Shown: positions 42,785 to 51,480 of the stretch, one piece after another | How the letters are laid out: each line of letters starts with the position of its first letter | How positions within the stretch are numbered: position 1 is the stretch's first letter | Assembly: GCA_900548145.1 (NCBI GenBank) | Contig: URJB01000007.1 | Span: forward strand, 1 to 64,000 | DNA length: 64,000 bases | Source of the DNA: an uncultured Eubacteriales bacterium | GTDB lineage: Bacteria; Bacillota; Clostridia; Christensenellales; Aristaeellaceae | Direction: 5' to 3' | Notes under the pieces: model-generated | What the model saw: the letters and a program-made list of their open reading frames with translations, nothing else | Database searches by the model: none | Told to the model about the DNA's origin: nothing | Translations under genes and position numbers: made by a program

Positions 42785-44917
42785 TTATTCCACGGTGAAC
42801 AGGGTTTCCAATACCTCGGTGCCGGTCAATTCGCGGCTGCGCTCGTCCGGCTGGCGACCGCCGACCCACAGACGCACTTGGCCGCTGTGCGTATGCCGTG
42901 CGCCGTCTTCCTCGTACTCATACAGAGCGGACGGAAGCAGTTTCAACTCTACTTCCCGGCGTTCGCCCGGTTTCAAGCTGACACGTCGGAACGCGGCCAG
43001 CGTGCGCATGGGCACGGGTACTTCCGCGTCTTCCAGATGGATATAGGCCTGAACGATCTCGTCGCCCGCCCGGCCGCCAATGTTCTGCACGGTGGCGAAC
43101 ACTCGAACCGGCTCCCCGGCGGCAACTTCCACCCGAAGGCCGGAATAGGCGAAGCGGGTATAGGACAGGCCGTAGCCGAAGGGATAGAGTGGCTTCTGTT
43201 CCCGGAAGCGATAGGTGCGGTTCGTCATGGCATAATCGGTAAAGGCAGGCAGGTCTTCGTCATTGTGGTAGAACGTGACCGGCAGACGGCCCGAGGGAGA
43301 ATAATCGCCGAAGATAAGCTGCGCCACAGCCCGTCCGCCCTCCGCGCCGGGATACCACGCCTGAATGATCGCCTTGGCATAGTCGTTGCCGTCGGCCAGA
43401 TCAATGGCGCTGCCGCTCATATTGACGATAATTGTAGGCACGTCGGTTTGACCAATGGCGGTGATCAGTGCCCGCTGGCCCTCCGGCAGCAGCAGGTCGG
43501 CCTTGTCGCCGCAGGTCTTCAGCTTGGAATCGGGCATTTCTTCGCCCTCGATGTACTGATCCAGTCCCACGGCCAGAATGACCAGCTCGCAGCGGGAAGC
43601 GATGGCAACAGCCTCGCTGATACGGTCGTTGGGGTTTCTGGAAAGGTCTTCCACCCTGTCCAGACAGAGATGGCTGCCCTGCGCGTAGTACACGCGGGTC
43701 GTCTGGGGCAGCGCTTCCCGAATGCCGTCGTAAACAGTGTGATATTCCCCCGCCGTGCCGCAGTAGTTGCCCTCCAGCGCCACCGTCGAAATGGCGTTGG
43801 GACCGATGACTGCCACGGTATGCAGCTTCGTCCGATCCAGCGGCAGGAAGCCGTCCTGATTTTTCAGCAGCACCAGCGCCTTGCGGGCCGCATCCAGATT
43901 CAGAGCCCGATGCTCGTCAGTATCCACATCCGCATAGGTCAGGCCGTCCCACGGAGTGGTTTCGCCGGGCAGACCCAGCCGCAGCCGGGTGCGCATCAGG
44001 CGGAAGGCCGCGCTGCGGAGTTCTTCCTCCGTCACCTTGCCCTCGTGATAGGCCGTCAGCAGGTGGCCGTACATCTGGCCGCAGTTCAGGTCGGTTCCAT
44101 TCTTCATGGCCAGCGTCACCGATTCCACCGGCGTATCGCACACATGGTGGTGCAGATGGAAGTCCGCAATGGCCCAGCAGTCGGAGGTGAAATACCCCTC
44201 GAAGCCCCATTTTCTCCGGAGGATCTGCTTCATCAGCACGGAATGGCCGCAGCAGGGCTCGCCATTGGTACGGTTGTACGCGCCCATGAAGCCCTCCACA
44301 CTTGCTTCTGTGGCCAGCGCTTCAAAGGCGGGCAGGTAGGTTTCCCAAAGGTCGCGGGGCGATGCCTCCGCGTCGAACTCATGGCGCAGGCTTTCCGGGC
44401 CGGAATGAACGGCGAAGTGCTTGGCGCAGCCAGCGGCTTTTAGGTGGTCGGGGTCGTCCCCCTGCAGTCCCTTCACAAAGGCCATGCCCAGCCGGGCCGT
44501 CAGGCAGGGATCTTCGCCGTAGGTCTCCTGACCGCGTCCCCAGCGAGGATCCCGGAACAGGTTCACATTGGGGCTCCAGAAGGTCAGTCCCTTGTAAATG
44601 TCATGGTCGCCGTGTTTTTGGGCTTCGTTGTACTTGGCCCGTCCCTCGGTGGAGATCACGTCCGCGACGCGCTTCATCAGTTCTTCGTCAAAGCAGGCCG
44701 CCAGACCGATGGCCTGTGGGAACACCGTCGCCAGCCCCGCCCGGGCCACGCCGTGAAGCGCCTCATTCCACCAGTTATAGCTGGGGATCCCAAGCCGCTC
44801 AATGGCCGGGGCGGTATAAAGGGTCTGCCACACGCATTCCTCCACGGTCATCTGATCCACAATTTCCCGGGCATGACGTGCGATCTCCGCCTCCCGCTGC
44901 TGGTTATGAAGGGGCAT
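42785..44917 (-). CDS. Glycoside hydrolase family 3 (beta-xylosidase/glucosidase)
   Basis: 710 residues without signal peptide, so cytoplasmic. The N-terminal part shows YNWWNEALHGVARAG and FWSPNVNLFRDPRWGRGQET, typical of the xylosidase-like branch, and the catalytic nucleophile is Asp246 in TSDCWAIADFH. The C-terminal sandwich and fibronectin-III-like domains (QKPLYPFGYGLSYTRF) complete the GH3 layout. It lies downstream of GH30, FAD oxidoreductase and importer genes on the same strand, so it likely hydrolyses imported xylo- or gluco-oligosaccharides. Confidence 0.93.
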   Translation of the reverse strand: MPLHNQQREAEIARHAREIVDQMTVEECVWQTLYTAPAIERLGIPSYNWWNEALHGVARAGLATVFPQAIGLAACFDEELMKRVADVISTEGRAKYNEAQKHGDHDIYKGLTFWSPNVNLFRDPRWGRGQETYGEDPCLTARLGMAFVKGLQGDDPDHLKAAGCAKHFAVHSGPESLRHEFDAEASPRDLWETYLPAFEALATEASVEGFMGAYNRTNGEPCCGHSVLMKQILRRKWGFEGYFTSDCWAIADFHLHHHVCDTPVESVTLAMKNGTDLNCGQMYGHLLTAYHEGKVTEEELRSAAFRLMRTRLRLGLPGETTPWDGLTYADVDTDEHRALNLDAARKALVLLKNQDGFLPLDRTKLHTVAVIGPNAISTVALEGNYCGTAGEYHTVYDGIREALPQTTRVYYAQGSHLCLDRVEDLSRNPNDRISEAVAIASRCELVILAVGLDQYIEGEEMPDSKLKTCGDKADLLLPEGQRALITAIGQTDVPTIIVNMSGSAIDLADGNDYAKAIIQAWYPGAEGGRAVAQLIFGDYSPSGRLPVTFYHNDEDLPAFTDYAMTNRTYRFREQKPLYPFGYGLSYTRFAYSGLRVEVAAGEPVRVFATVQNIGGRAGDEIVQAYIHLEDAEVPVPMRTLAAFRRVSLKPGERREVELKLLPSALYEYEEDGARHTHSGQVRLWVGGRQPDERSRELTGTEVLETLFTVE

Positions 44918-45003
44918 ATCATCGACTCCTTTCCGTTTGTCAAAAATAGGGCAAATGTTTTTTAAGTTTCTTTACTATACAGCAAAACCCAACGGGAAGC
45001 AAG

Positions 45004-45036
45004 CCCCTTCATCATAGAAAACCCCTTCATAGAAAA
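45004..45036. repeat. Short tandem repeats before the GH3 gene
   Basis: CCCCTTCAT...AGAAAA recurs as two imperfect 15-18-bp units next to the terminator arm, probably copied from it. Confidence 0.5.
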
Positions 45037-45075
45037 CCCCTTCGGTTTTCCATCCCACAGGAGAAACCGAAGGGG
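45037..45075 (-). terminator. Terminator of the GH30 gene
   Basis: CCCCTTCGGTTT and AAACCGAAGGGG form a 12-bp stem with a 15-base loop, followed by TTTTC on the minus strand. Confidence 0.75.
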
Positions 45076-45082
45076 CTATTGA

Positions 45083-46435
45083 TTATTCGTCCGCGTCCAT
45101 CACATAGGTGCTGATGGAGTGGGCTTCCTGCATCGTTTCCACGACGCGGCCGTTTTTGCGGAGGAAGAACTTGGCGTCCTCGTCCCGACGGTTCAACACC
45201 ACGACCACGATCGTTCCGTCCGGGTTCCGAACGACCAGCGCTTCCAGCGCTTCCCCGAAGCGGGACATGCCGATGCGTACCGCGCCGGGCCGGATATAGT
45301 GGCTGAAATGGCCCAGATAATCAAAGGACAGATTGTAGCGCAGCTCGCCGGTCTCCTCGTCATACATGGCGGGAGCGGAGCAGAAATTGCCCACATGGTT
45401 GGGGCCGCCCTTTCCGTCCAGCAGCAGGTTCCAGTCAATGAAGGCGTTCAGACCGTGATTCATGCTGCCGATCACGTCATGGGCGTACATTTCCGCGTCC
45501 CGCACCTGATGGGTGCCGCCGAAACGGCTGAACTCCACGCAGCCCTCGGAGAAGACCAGCTGCAGCTTCGGGAAGCGCTCATGGGTCATCTGCAGGGCTT
45601 CAAAATGGTCGCCGCTGTACCAGTGAACTGCCGCGCCACCAACCATTTCCGCCACTTCAGGATTGTTCAGCGTCTCGCTGACCCGGTCGAACACCCGCTC
45701 CTTGTTGTGATCCCAGATCAGCAGGCAGACGTCCTCCAGATGATGGCGCTTTAGGGCTGGATAGAGATGGTGCTGAATGAACTCGCGCTCCTGAGCGGCG
45801 TTCATCAGGCAGGAATCCCACGTCTGCACGGCCTTGGGTTCGTTCTGGGAGGATAGCATCTTCACATCTACGCCCGCCTGCTGATAGGCTTCGATGAAGC
45901 GGCAGATGTATTCGGCCCACAGGCTGTAATATTCGGGCTTCAGTTCGCCGCCATGCAGCCGGGAATGATTGGTCTTCATCCATTCCGGGGGGCTCCACGG
46001 GGTCAGCATCATGCCGATGGGCCGTCCGGCTTCCTCCTGCGCCATCTTCACCAGCGGAAGGACGTACTTCTCCGAACGCGCCGGGTCAAAATCCTTCAAT
46101 TCAAAGTCGTCCGGGGTATTATCGGAGCAATAGATGCCCGCGGAGAAATCGCAGCTGTCCACGGAGGTCCGGCCCAGCGTGTAGGCGTTGCCCTCCGTGG
46201 AGAAATAGTCGTGAGCCAGCTTGCGCTGAAGCTCCTCCGGCATTTTGGCGAACACATAGCCGGACGCGTCGGTGAACGCGCCGCCAAAGCCCAGAATGGT
46301 CTGGTACTGCACCTCGGGGTACAGATTGATCAGCCGGTTCTCCTGCTCGGTCAGCTTCTCGTCCCAGTGAAGCTCCGCGACGCTTTTTTCCTTTTGGCCG
46401 TCCAGATAACGGGTCGTTACTTTCTTCATCTTCAT
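45083..46435 (-). CDS. Glycoside hydrolase family 30
   Basis: 450 residues, no signal peptide. The acid/base residue is Glu199 in SSQNEP and the nucleophile is Glu297 in VFSEG, at the spacing expected for GH30. LGFGGAFTDAS and TPWSPPEWMKTN are strong GH30 signatures. The C-terminal beta-domain (IRPGAVRIG onward) is present. GH30 covers beta-1,6-glucanases, xylosidases and fucosidases; the subfamily is not clear from reading alone. The ATG is chosen for the AAAGGACAGG site. Confidence 0.92.
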   Translation of the reverse strand: MKMKKVTTRYLDGQKEKSVAELHWDEKLTEQENRLINLYPEVQYQTILGFGGAFTDASGYVFAKMPEELQRKLAHDYFSTEGNAYTLGRTSVDSCDFSAGIYCSDNTPDDFELKDFDPARSEKYVLPLVKMAQEEAGRPIGMMLTPWSPPEWMKTNHSRLHGGELKPEYYSLWAEYICRFIEAYQQAGVDVKMLSSQNEPKAVQTWDSCLMNAAQEREFIQHHLYPALKRHHLEDVCLLIWDHNKERVFDRVSETLNNPEVAEMVGGAAVHWYSGDHFEALQMTHERFPKLQLVFSEGCVEFSRFGGTHQVRDAEMYAHDVIGSMNHGLNAFIDWNLLLDGKGGPNHVGNFCSAPAMYDEETGELRYNLSFDYLGHFSHYIRPGAVRIGMSRFGEALEALVVRNPDGTIVVVVLNRRDEDAKFFLRKNGRVVETMQEAHSISTYVMDADE

Positions 46436-46465
46436 CCTGTCCTTTCGGCAATGATGCATTTTTTC

Positions 46466-47746
46466 TCAAAGATGACCTTCGGTTTGGGCGAATGTATCGG
46501 CAGTCTGATCGGCAGGCACCCATGCGTCGTCGAAATGGATGATGACGCCGGTATCGGCCAGCACCTTCTGAATTGCGGACACAGGCGCGTCATAAACGGG
46601 CTTTTGCTCGTCCAATGCCAGCGCCGCGGCAATCCCGGCCGCCTGACCGGTCAGCACGGCGGGCGGGATCACCCGCAGCACGTCCCAGCCCCAGCCGGAC
46701 GCGGAAGCGCTGCGGCCGCAGGTCAGCAGGTTATCGAAGCCATGCTTGACCAAGGTGCCGAAGGGCACCTCGAACAGCCGGTCCCGATGATCGAAATCGC
46801 AAATGGCTCCAATCGAGGTCTCCTGATGGCGGTACAGATCATCCATGGTCAAGGTCGCATCGCCGTCGATATGACGAGTGGTGCGCAGCTGGGCCTCGGC
46901 GGGCAGGTATTGCACGTCCCGCTCCATTCGGGGCTGATCCTTCACCTTCTCAAACAGCTTGAGCTGATTCTGAATCAGATAATCGCTGACAACCTCCACG
47001 GACGCGCCGGGGAATTTGGGCATATCCGCCGGGTGATACTGCCCGTACAGGGACGCATTCCCACCGTGATAGCTCACACAGGCCAGACCTACATCGTTTT
47101 TCTCCACCGCCTGTTTGCAGTGGGCCAGATCGGTGCCATAGGCCACCATGGTAAAGAAGTTTTCGCCGTCCACCGTGGGGACTCCTGCCCGCAGCAGCAC
47201 GTCTGCGTCGCCGGTCGCGTCCACCACCATACCGGCCTCATAGAACTGACGGCCCGACTTGCCGTCCACGATCAGTCCTTTACAATGGCCGTCCTCCATA
47301 ACAGGCTGGGAAACCACGGAGTCGTAAAGAATCTTCACGCCGCTGGAATGAAGCAGGTCTACCAGCGCCAGAGCAAACATGCCGATGGAGTAGCGGTTGG
47401 TGGTCGGATGATCCGGCTCGCCGTTTTTCCACTCGTCGGACAGGGAATCAAAGCCGTAGCGGATCGACAGCCGCAGCAGTTCCTCGGCCATGCCCTTGAT
47501 GATCTGCTTGCCCCGGCCATTGCACAGGGGCACCCAGAAGTTGATGAGACCGATGGTCGCCAGTCCGCCCAGCGCCGTGTTTTTCTCCAGAAGCAGGGTG
47601 CTTTTGCCCAGCCGCGCGGCGGAAAGCGCCGCCGCCACGCCGGAAATGCCGCCGCCCGCCACGATCACGTCATATTTTCCCACTGCAGGGATGGTCTCGC
47701 TCCACTGGATGGAGGAAATCGTTGAAGGTGTTGAATTGGTTTGCAT
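46466..47746 (-). CDS. FAD-dependent oxidoreductase (FAD_oxidored family)
   Basis: 426 residues, paralogue of the protein at 36427-37656. The FAD motif is VAGGGISGVAAALSAARLG, followed by LLLEKNTALGGLATIGL, and DATGDADVLLRAG marks the second binding loop. It sits between the importer and GH30 genes, so a part in oxidising an uncommon sugar or aglycone is possible; no biochemical role is established for this group that I can name. Confidence 0.88.
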   Translation of the reverse strand: MQTNSTPSTISSIQWSETIPAVGKYDVIVAGGGISGVAAALSAARLGKSTLLLEKNTALGGLATIGLINFWVPLCNGRGKQIIKGMAEELLRLSIRYGFDSLSDEWKNGEPDHPTTNRYSIGMFALALVDLLHSSGVKILYDSVVSQPVMEDGHCKGLIVDGKSGRQFYEAGMVVDATGDADVLLRAGVPTVDGENFFTMVAYGTDLAHCKQAVEKNDVGLACVSYHGGNASLYGQYHPADMPKFPGASVEVVSDYLIQNQLKLFEKVKDQPRMERDVQYLPAEAQLRTTRHIDGDATLTMDDLYRHQETSIGAICDFDHRDRLFEVPFGTLVKHGFDNLLTCGRSASASGWGWDVLRVIPPAVLTGQAAGIAAALALDEQKPVYDAPVSAIQKVLADTGVIIHFDDAWVPADQTADTFAQTEGHL

Positions 47747-47802
47747 TGCCGATTTTCTTCCTTTCGGCTCGATGGCCGGTTCGCTAAAGGGGAATGAACA
47801 TT

Positions 47803-47831
47803 GTCCCCGGCAGCGAGGAGCTGCCGGGGAC
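47803..47831 (-). terminator. Hairpin after the second sugar-binding protein gene
   Basis: GTCCCCGGCAGC and GCTGCCGGGGAC form a perfect 12-bp stem with a 5-base loop. No T-run follows, so it probably protects the 3' end of the binding-protein mRNA. Confidence 0.6.
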
Positions 47832-47856
47832 GGAAGGGTTGTTTACGACCGAAGGC

Positions 47857-49344
47857 TTACTTGTTGTTGGCCAGCCATTCGGTGTACTGACGGGTGTATT
47901 CTTCCTGAATCTTGCTGACACCGGCTTCTTCCGCCTTGTCGCGGAAGGTCTGCAGACCGGCTTCCACATCCTCTACCAGACCGTACTGGAGGGGCTTGAG
48001 GTACTGATCGACCACGAGCTGGAAATTGGACACTTCGTCCTCCACGCTGGTGCGGTCGAAGGTGAAAGCGCAGGTCAGGGCTTCGCAGGCCTTGTACTGA
48101 TCCAGGATCTCGCGGCGCTTAACGTCGCCGGCGCTGTTGCCGCCTTCCAGGCTCAGAGCGTCAGAACGCCAGTTCCAGGTGGACAGACCGCAGGGACCGA
48201 AGTCCTCGGACAGGTTGACGTAATTGCCGTCCTCGTCCAGTTCGTAGTGCACGCCCTCGATACCGTAACGGATGAGGTGATGCAGGGTGGGATCGGTCAG
48301 CACGGCCTGAATGTAGGTCAGGGATTCCTTGATGTGATCGGGGTAAGCGAAGCTGATACCCGTGGCGTTGACGGTGGTGGCGGCATCCTGCAGCACGTAG
48401 CCCTGAGCCACGTTGAAGGGGATGAAGTCCAGCGTCCAGTCAGCCTTGGAGGGATCCTCGGCCTTGGCGTTTTCCAACGCGCTGTAGCGGCCGATGAAGT
48501 TGTCCAGATGGCCGATTTCCATCATGGCGGTGCCAGCCTTCAGCTTTTCGTCGGCAGCCACCGTATCGTTCTGCAGGTCGCGGCTGACGATGCCCTTTTC
48601 CACCAGAGAGCGGATGAGCTTGTAGTCTTCCAGCTGAGCGTCGGAAGCGTAGTAGTTGACCAGATTGTCAGCGGAGCCAACGGGCACCAGACCGTAGTTC
48701 ACAGTGCCGGGAGCCCAGACGACCTGCTCCAGACGGGCGAAGTCATAGCCGTAGGTGAACGCGGTGCACAGAGGATTCACATCCGGGTAAGCGGCCTTCA
48801 CGCCTTCCAGATAGGCCACGGCGTTCTCGACGGTGTTCGGCACGGGCAGGTTCAGCTTTTCGCACAGGTCGGAGCGGTAGATGATACCGTTGTTGGCGGC
48901 GTAGGTGGTTTCGGGAGCGGGGATGCAGTAGATGTGGCCGTCGATTTTCACATCGTTCCAGGCAATCTCGCTGATGGCGTTCTTCAAATCGGCGTACTCA
49001 GGCAGCTCCAGGTAGTCTTCCAACTCCATGAAAGCACCCTGACGGGCGTAGTCGGGAGAACCCGGCCAAGAGGAATACCACACCATGTCAACGCCGTCGC
49101 CGGTGTTCATGATGATGGGATAGGTGGTCTTGGGATCCCAGTCCAGGAAGCGGACTTCGATGGTGATGCCGTACTTCTCAGCGGAGTAGGCGTTGGCAGC
49201 TTCCATGACCGCGTCGTAGCCGGCGGGCTTGCTGCCGGCGGAGATGGTTACCAGATGGACGGGCTCCTTCGCTTCAGCCACGGCGGCGGGAACGAGGGAC
49301 AGAGCCAGCATGAGAACCAGTACCAGAGAGATGAGTTTCTTCAT
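47857..49344 (-). CDS. Extracellular sugar-binding protein, LplA/YtcQ type
   Basis: 495 residues. Signal peptide MKKLISLVLVLMLALSLVPA with cleavage near AVAEA and no cysteine for lipidation. The mature protein begins HLVTISAGSKP and has the large size and DUF3502-like tail of the LplA group, which serve oligosaccharide importers. It forms an importer with the two permeases upstream on the minus strand. The neighbouring GH2, GH3, GH10 and GH30 genes point to hemicellulose or pectin fragments as substrates. Confidence 0.9.
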   Translation of the reverse strand: MKKLISLVLVLMLALSLVPAAVAEAKEPVHLVTISAGSKPAGYDAVMEAANAYSAEKYGITIEVRFLDWDPKTTYPIIMNTGDGVDMVWYSSWPGSPDYARQGAFMELEDYLELPEYADLKNAISEIAWNDVKIDGHIYCIPAPETTYAANNGIIYRSDLCEKLNLPVPNTVENAVAYLEGVKAAYPDVNPLCTAFTYGYDFARLEQVVWAPGTVNYGLVPVGSADNLVNYYASDAQLEDYKLIRSLVEKGIVSRDLQNDTVAADEKLKAGTAMMEIGHLDNFIGRYSALENAKAEDPSKADWTLDFIPFNVAQGYVLQDAATTVNATGISFAYPDHIKESLTYIQAVLTDPTLHHLIRYGIEGVHYELDEDGNYVNLSEDFGPCGLSTWNWRSDALSLEGGNSAGDVKRREILDQYKACEALTCAFTFDRTSVEDEVSNFQLVVDQYLKPLQYGLVEDVEAGLQTFRDKAEEAGVSKIQEEYTRQYTEWLANNK

Positions 49345-49410
49345 TCCAGAGACTTCCTTTCTTTGAATGAATATCTATCGGCGGTCTTTGACCGCTAATA
49401 AGCATGGGAA

Positions 49411-50307
49411 TCAGCCCTTGACCGCGCCCACGGTCAGACCCTTGACGAAATAGCGCTGCACGAAGGGATAGACCAGCACCACCGGGCCGGTGGCCACGAT
49501 GGCCATGGCCATTTTCAGGGTCTCGGAGGGCAGCTTTACATCGGTGCTCACGCCCGCCTGCTGCATACTCTTGATGGCATTGGACATGTTGACCATGCGG
49601 TAGAGGTAATACTGCAGCGTGTGCTTGGATTCGGTCTTGATGAATAGCATGGAGGAATACCAGTCGTTCCACTTGCCCAACGCGATAAACAGACCGATGG
49701 TCGCCAGCGCGGGCGTAGCCAGCCGCAACGCGATCTGCACGAAGATACGCAGGTCGCCGGCACCGTCGATCCGGGCGGATTCCACTACCTCGTTTGGCAC
49801 GCACTGCTTAATAAAGTTACGCATCAGCAGGATGTTGTAGCTGCTCAAAAGGGAAGGAACGATCAGCGCCCACATGGTGTCCCGCATTCCCAGGTACTGG
49901 GTGATGACCATGTACCACGGAATCAGACCGCCGCCAAACAGCTGCGTGAAGTAGAACATGAAGGAGAACACGTTGCGGCTGCGGAAGTCCTGCCGGGATA
50001 GGGCGTAACCGGTCATGGCCGTCAGAAACAGACCGAAGACCGTGGTCGCCAGCGTGGTGATGATCGTCACCTTATAGGCGTTGATCAGGCCCTGCGGATT
50101 GCGGAACAGATATACATAGCTGTCCACGCTCCATTTTTGCGGGAAGAAGGAGTAACCGTTGCGGACGACCACATCGTTATCCGTAAAGGAACCGATCAGC
50201 AAAAGCAGGAAGGGAAGCAGGCACAGCAGCGCGAACAGCCCGACCAGCACCGTGGAGACCCGGTTGAACACCCGGTAGCCCCGATTGGATTTTCTGCGCA
50301 TTTCCAT
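49411..50307 (-). CDS. ABC sugar permease, LplC/YtcP type
   Basis: 298 residues with about six membrane helices. The EAA motif reads ESARIDGAGDLRIF and the C-terminus is FVKGLTVGAVKG. RNPQGLINAYKVTIITTLAT is typical of the LplC branch. It starts 18 bp after the partner permease gene. No ATPase gene is linked. Confidence 0.93.
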   Translation of the reverse strand: MEMRRKSNRGYRVFNRVSTVLVGLFALLCLLPFLLLLIGSFTDNDVVVRNGYSFFPQKWSVDSYVYLFRNPQGLINAYKVTIITTLATTVFGLFLTAMTGYALSRQDFRSRNVFSFMFYFTQLFGGGLIPWYMVITQYLGMRDTMWALIVPSLLSSYNILLMRNFIKQCVPNEVVESARIDGAGDLRIFVQIALRLATPALATIGLFIALGKWNDWYSSMLFIKTESKHTLQYYLYRMVNMSNAIKSMQQAGVSTDVKLPSETLKMAMAIVATGPVVLVYPFVQRYFVKGLTVGAVKG

Positions 50308-50325
50308 AGTGACCAGCCTCCTTTC

Positions 50326-51276
50326 TCAGAACAGCGCCATATCTGGCTCCACCTTGCGCACCAGCACGTTGGAGCCCAGCACCAGCAGCAGACCCACCAC
50401 GGACTGATACAAGCCCACCGCCGTACCGCGGCTGATATCGAAGGTCTCGGTAGCGGCGCGGAACACGTAGGTGTCGATAATTTCGGTGGTGTTCCGTACC
50501 AGCGGCACATTGCCCACCAGCTGATAGAACAGGTCGAACTGGCCGCGCATGATGTTGCCCAGGCTCATCAGGAACAGAATGACGATCGTGGGCCGCAGAC
50601 AGGGCAGGGTGATGTGGATGATCTCCTGCCAGAAGGTGGCGCCGTCCAGATCGGCCGCCTCGTACAGATCGTCGCTGATACCTGTAATGGCCGACAGATA
50701 AACCACGGTGCCGTAGCCGGTGGTCTTCCAAAAGTTCACGATGGGAATCAGGATGTACCAGACCCACGGCGTTTCGTAGTAGTAGAACTTGTCCATGCCC
50801 AGCGTGAGCCGCAGGCTGTTGATAAAACCGTTGGAGTTGAACAGGGCGAAGCAGATGGTACCTACCAGCACCATGGACACGAAGTGCGGCAGAAACATCA
50901 GCGTCTGGCAGGTCTTTTTGAAAAACTTGGCGCTCATCTCCGCCAGCATGATGGCGAAAGCGATCCGAAGCGCTGTGCCGATGACGATGAAAATGATGTT
51001 ATACAGAAGCGTATTTGCCGTAAACGTCCACGCCGCGCCGGAGGAGAAAAGAAACTTGAAGTTATTCAGCCCCACAAAGCGGCTGCCGAACAGACCCTTG
51101 CGCACGTTGTAGTCGGTGAAGGCATAATAAATGCCGACCATGGGCAGATAATTGAACACCAGAAAGAACGCGACGCTGGGAATCATCATCACCAGCAGCA
51201 TGGGATTCTTTTTGGCGTCATAACGAAGATTGCTGAAAAACCCTCCCTTAGCCAACCCGTTTTTCTGGGAACGCAT
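50326..51276 (-). CDS. ABC sugar permease, LplB type
   Basis: 316 residues with six membrane helices. The EAA motif is EAADLDGATFWQEI; GIYYAFTDYNVRKGLFGSRF after the first helix is characteristic of the LplB/YteP branch. The ATG at 51276 is used because GGGAGG lies 9 bases upstream; an earlier frame start is without a site. First gene of the leftward importer operon. Confidence 0.93.
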   Translation of the reverse strand: MRSQKNGLAKGGFFSNLRYDAKKNPMLLVMMIPSVAFFLVFNYLPMVGIYYAFTDYNVRKGLFGSRFVGLNNFKFLFSSGAAWTFTANTLLYNIIFIVIGTALRIAFAIMLAEMSAKFFKKTCQTLMFLPHFVSMVLVGTICFALFNSNGFINSLRLTLGMDKFYYYETPWVWYILIPIVNFWKTTGYGTVVYLSAITGISDDLYEAADLDGATFWQEIIHITLPCLRPTIVILFLMSLGNIMRGQFDLFYQLVGNVPLVRNTTEIIDTYVFRAATETFDISRGTAVGLYQSVVGLLLVLGSNVLVRKVEPDMALF

Positions 51277-51416
51277 ATCAGTACCTCCCTGTCTGTACAT
51301 TTGATTATCGTCAAAGTGTCATTACGTTTTTGATTGTAGCAATAAGCAGCGTCCCGGACAATGCATAATCGAGCAATGAAATAAAACGATTGTGCAATTA
51401 TTTTTCCTTCTTCCTA

Positions 51417-51444
51417 TATAATGAAGCGAAATTATGATATCATA
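51417..51444 (+). promoter_or_regulatory. -10 box and palindrome before the GH2 gene
   Basis: A consensus TATAAT lies at 51417-51422, without a good -35 at normal distance, which suggests activation by a regulator. TATGATATCATA (51433-51444) is a perfect 12-bp palindrome. Confidence 0.45.
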
Positions 51445-51480
51445 CAAATAACTTCCTATAACGGAGCGAAAGGAGAAGCC

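Noticed and set aside
45004..45075. CRISPR-like repeats
   Set aside because: The repeated CCCCTTC units are 15-18 bp, adjacent without unique spacers, and form part of a terminator arm.
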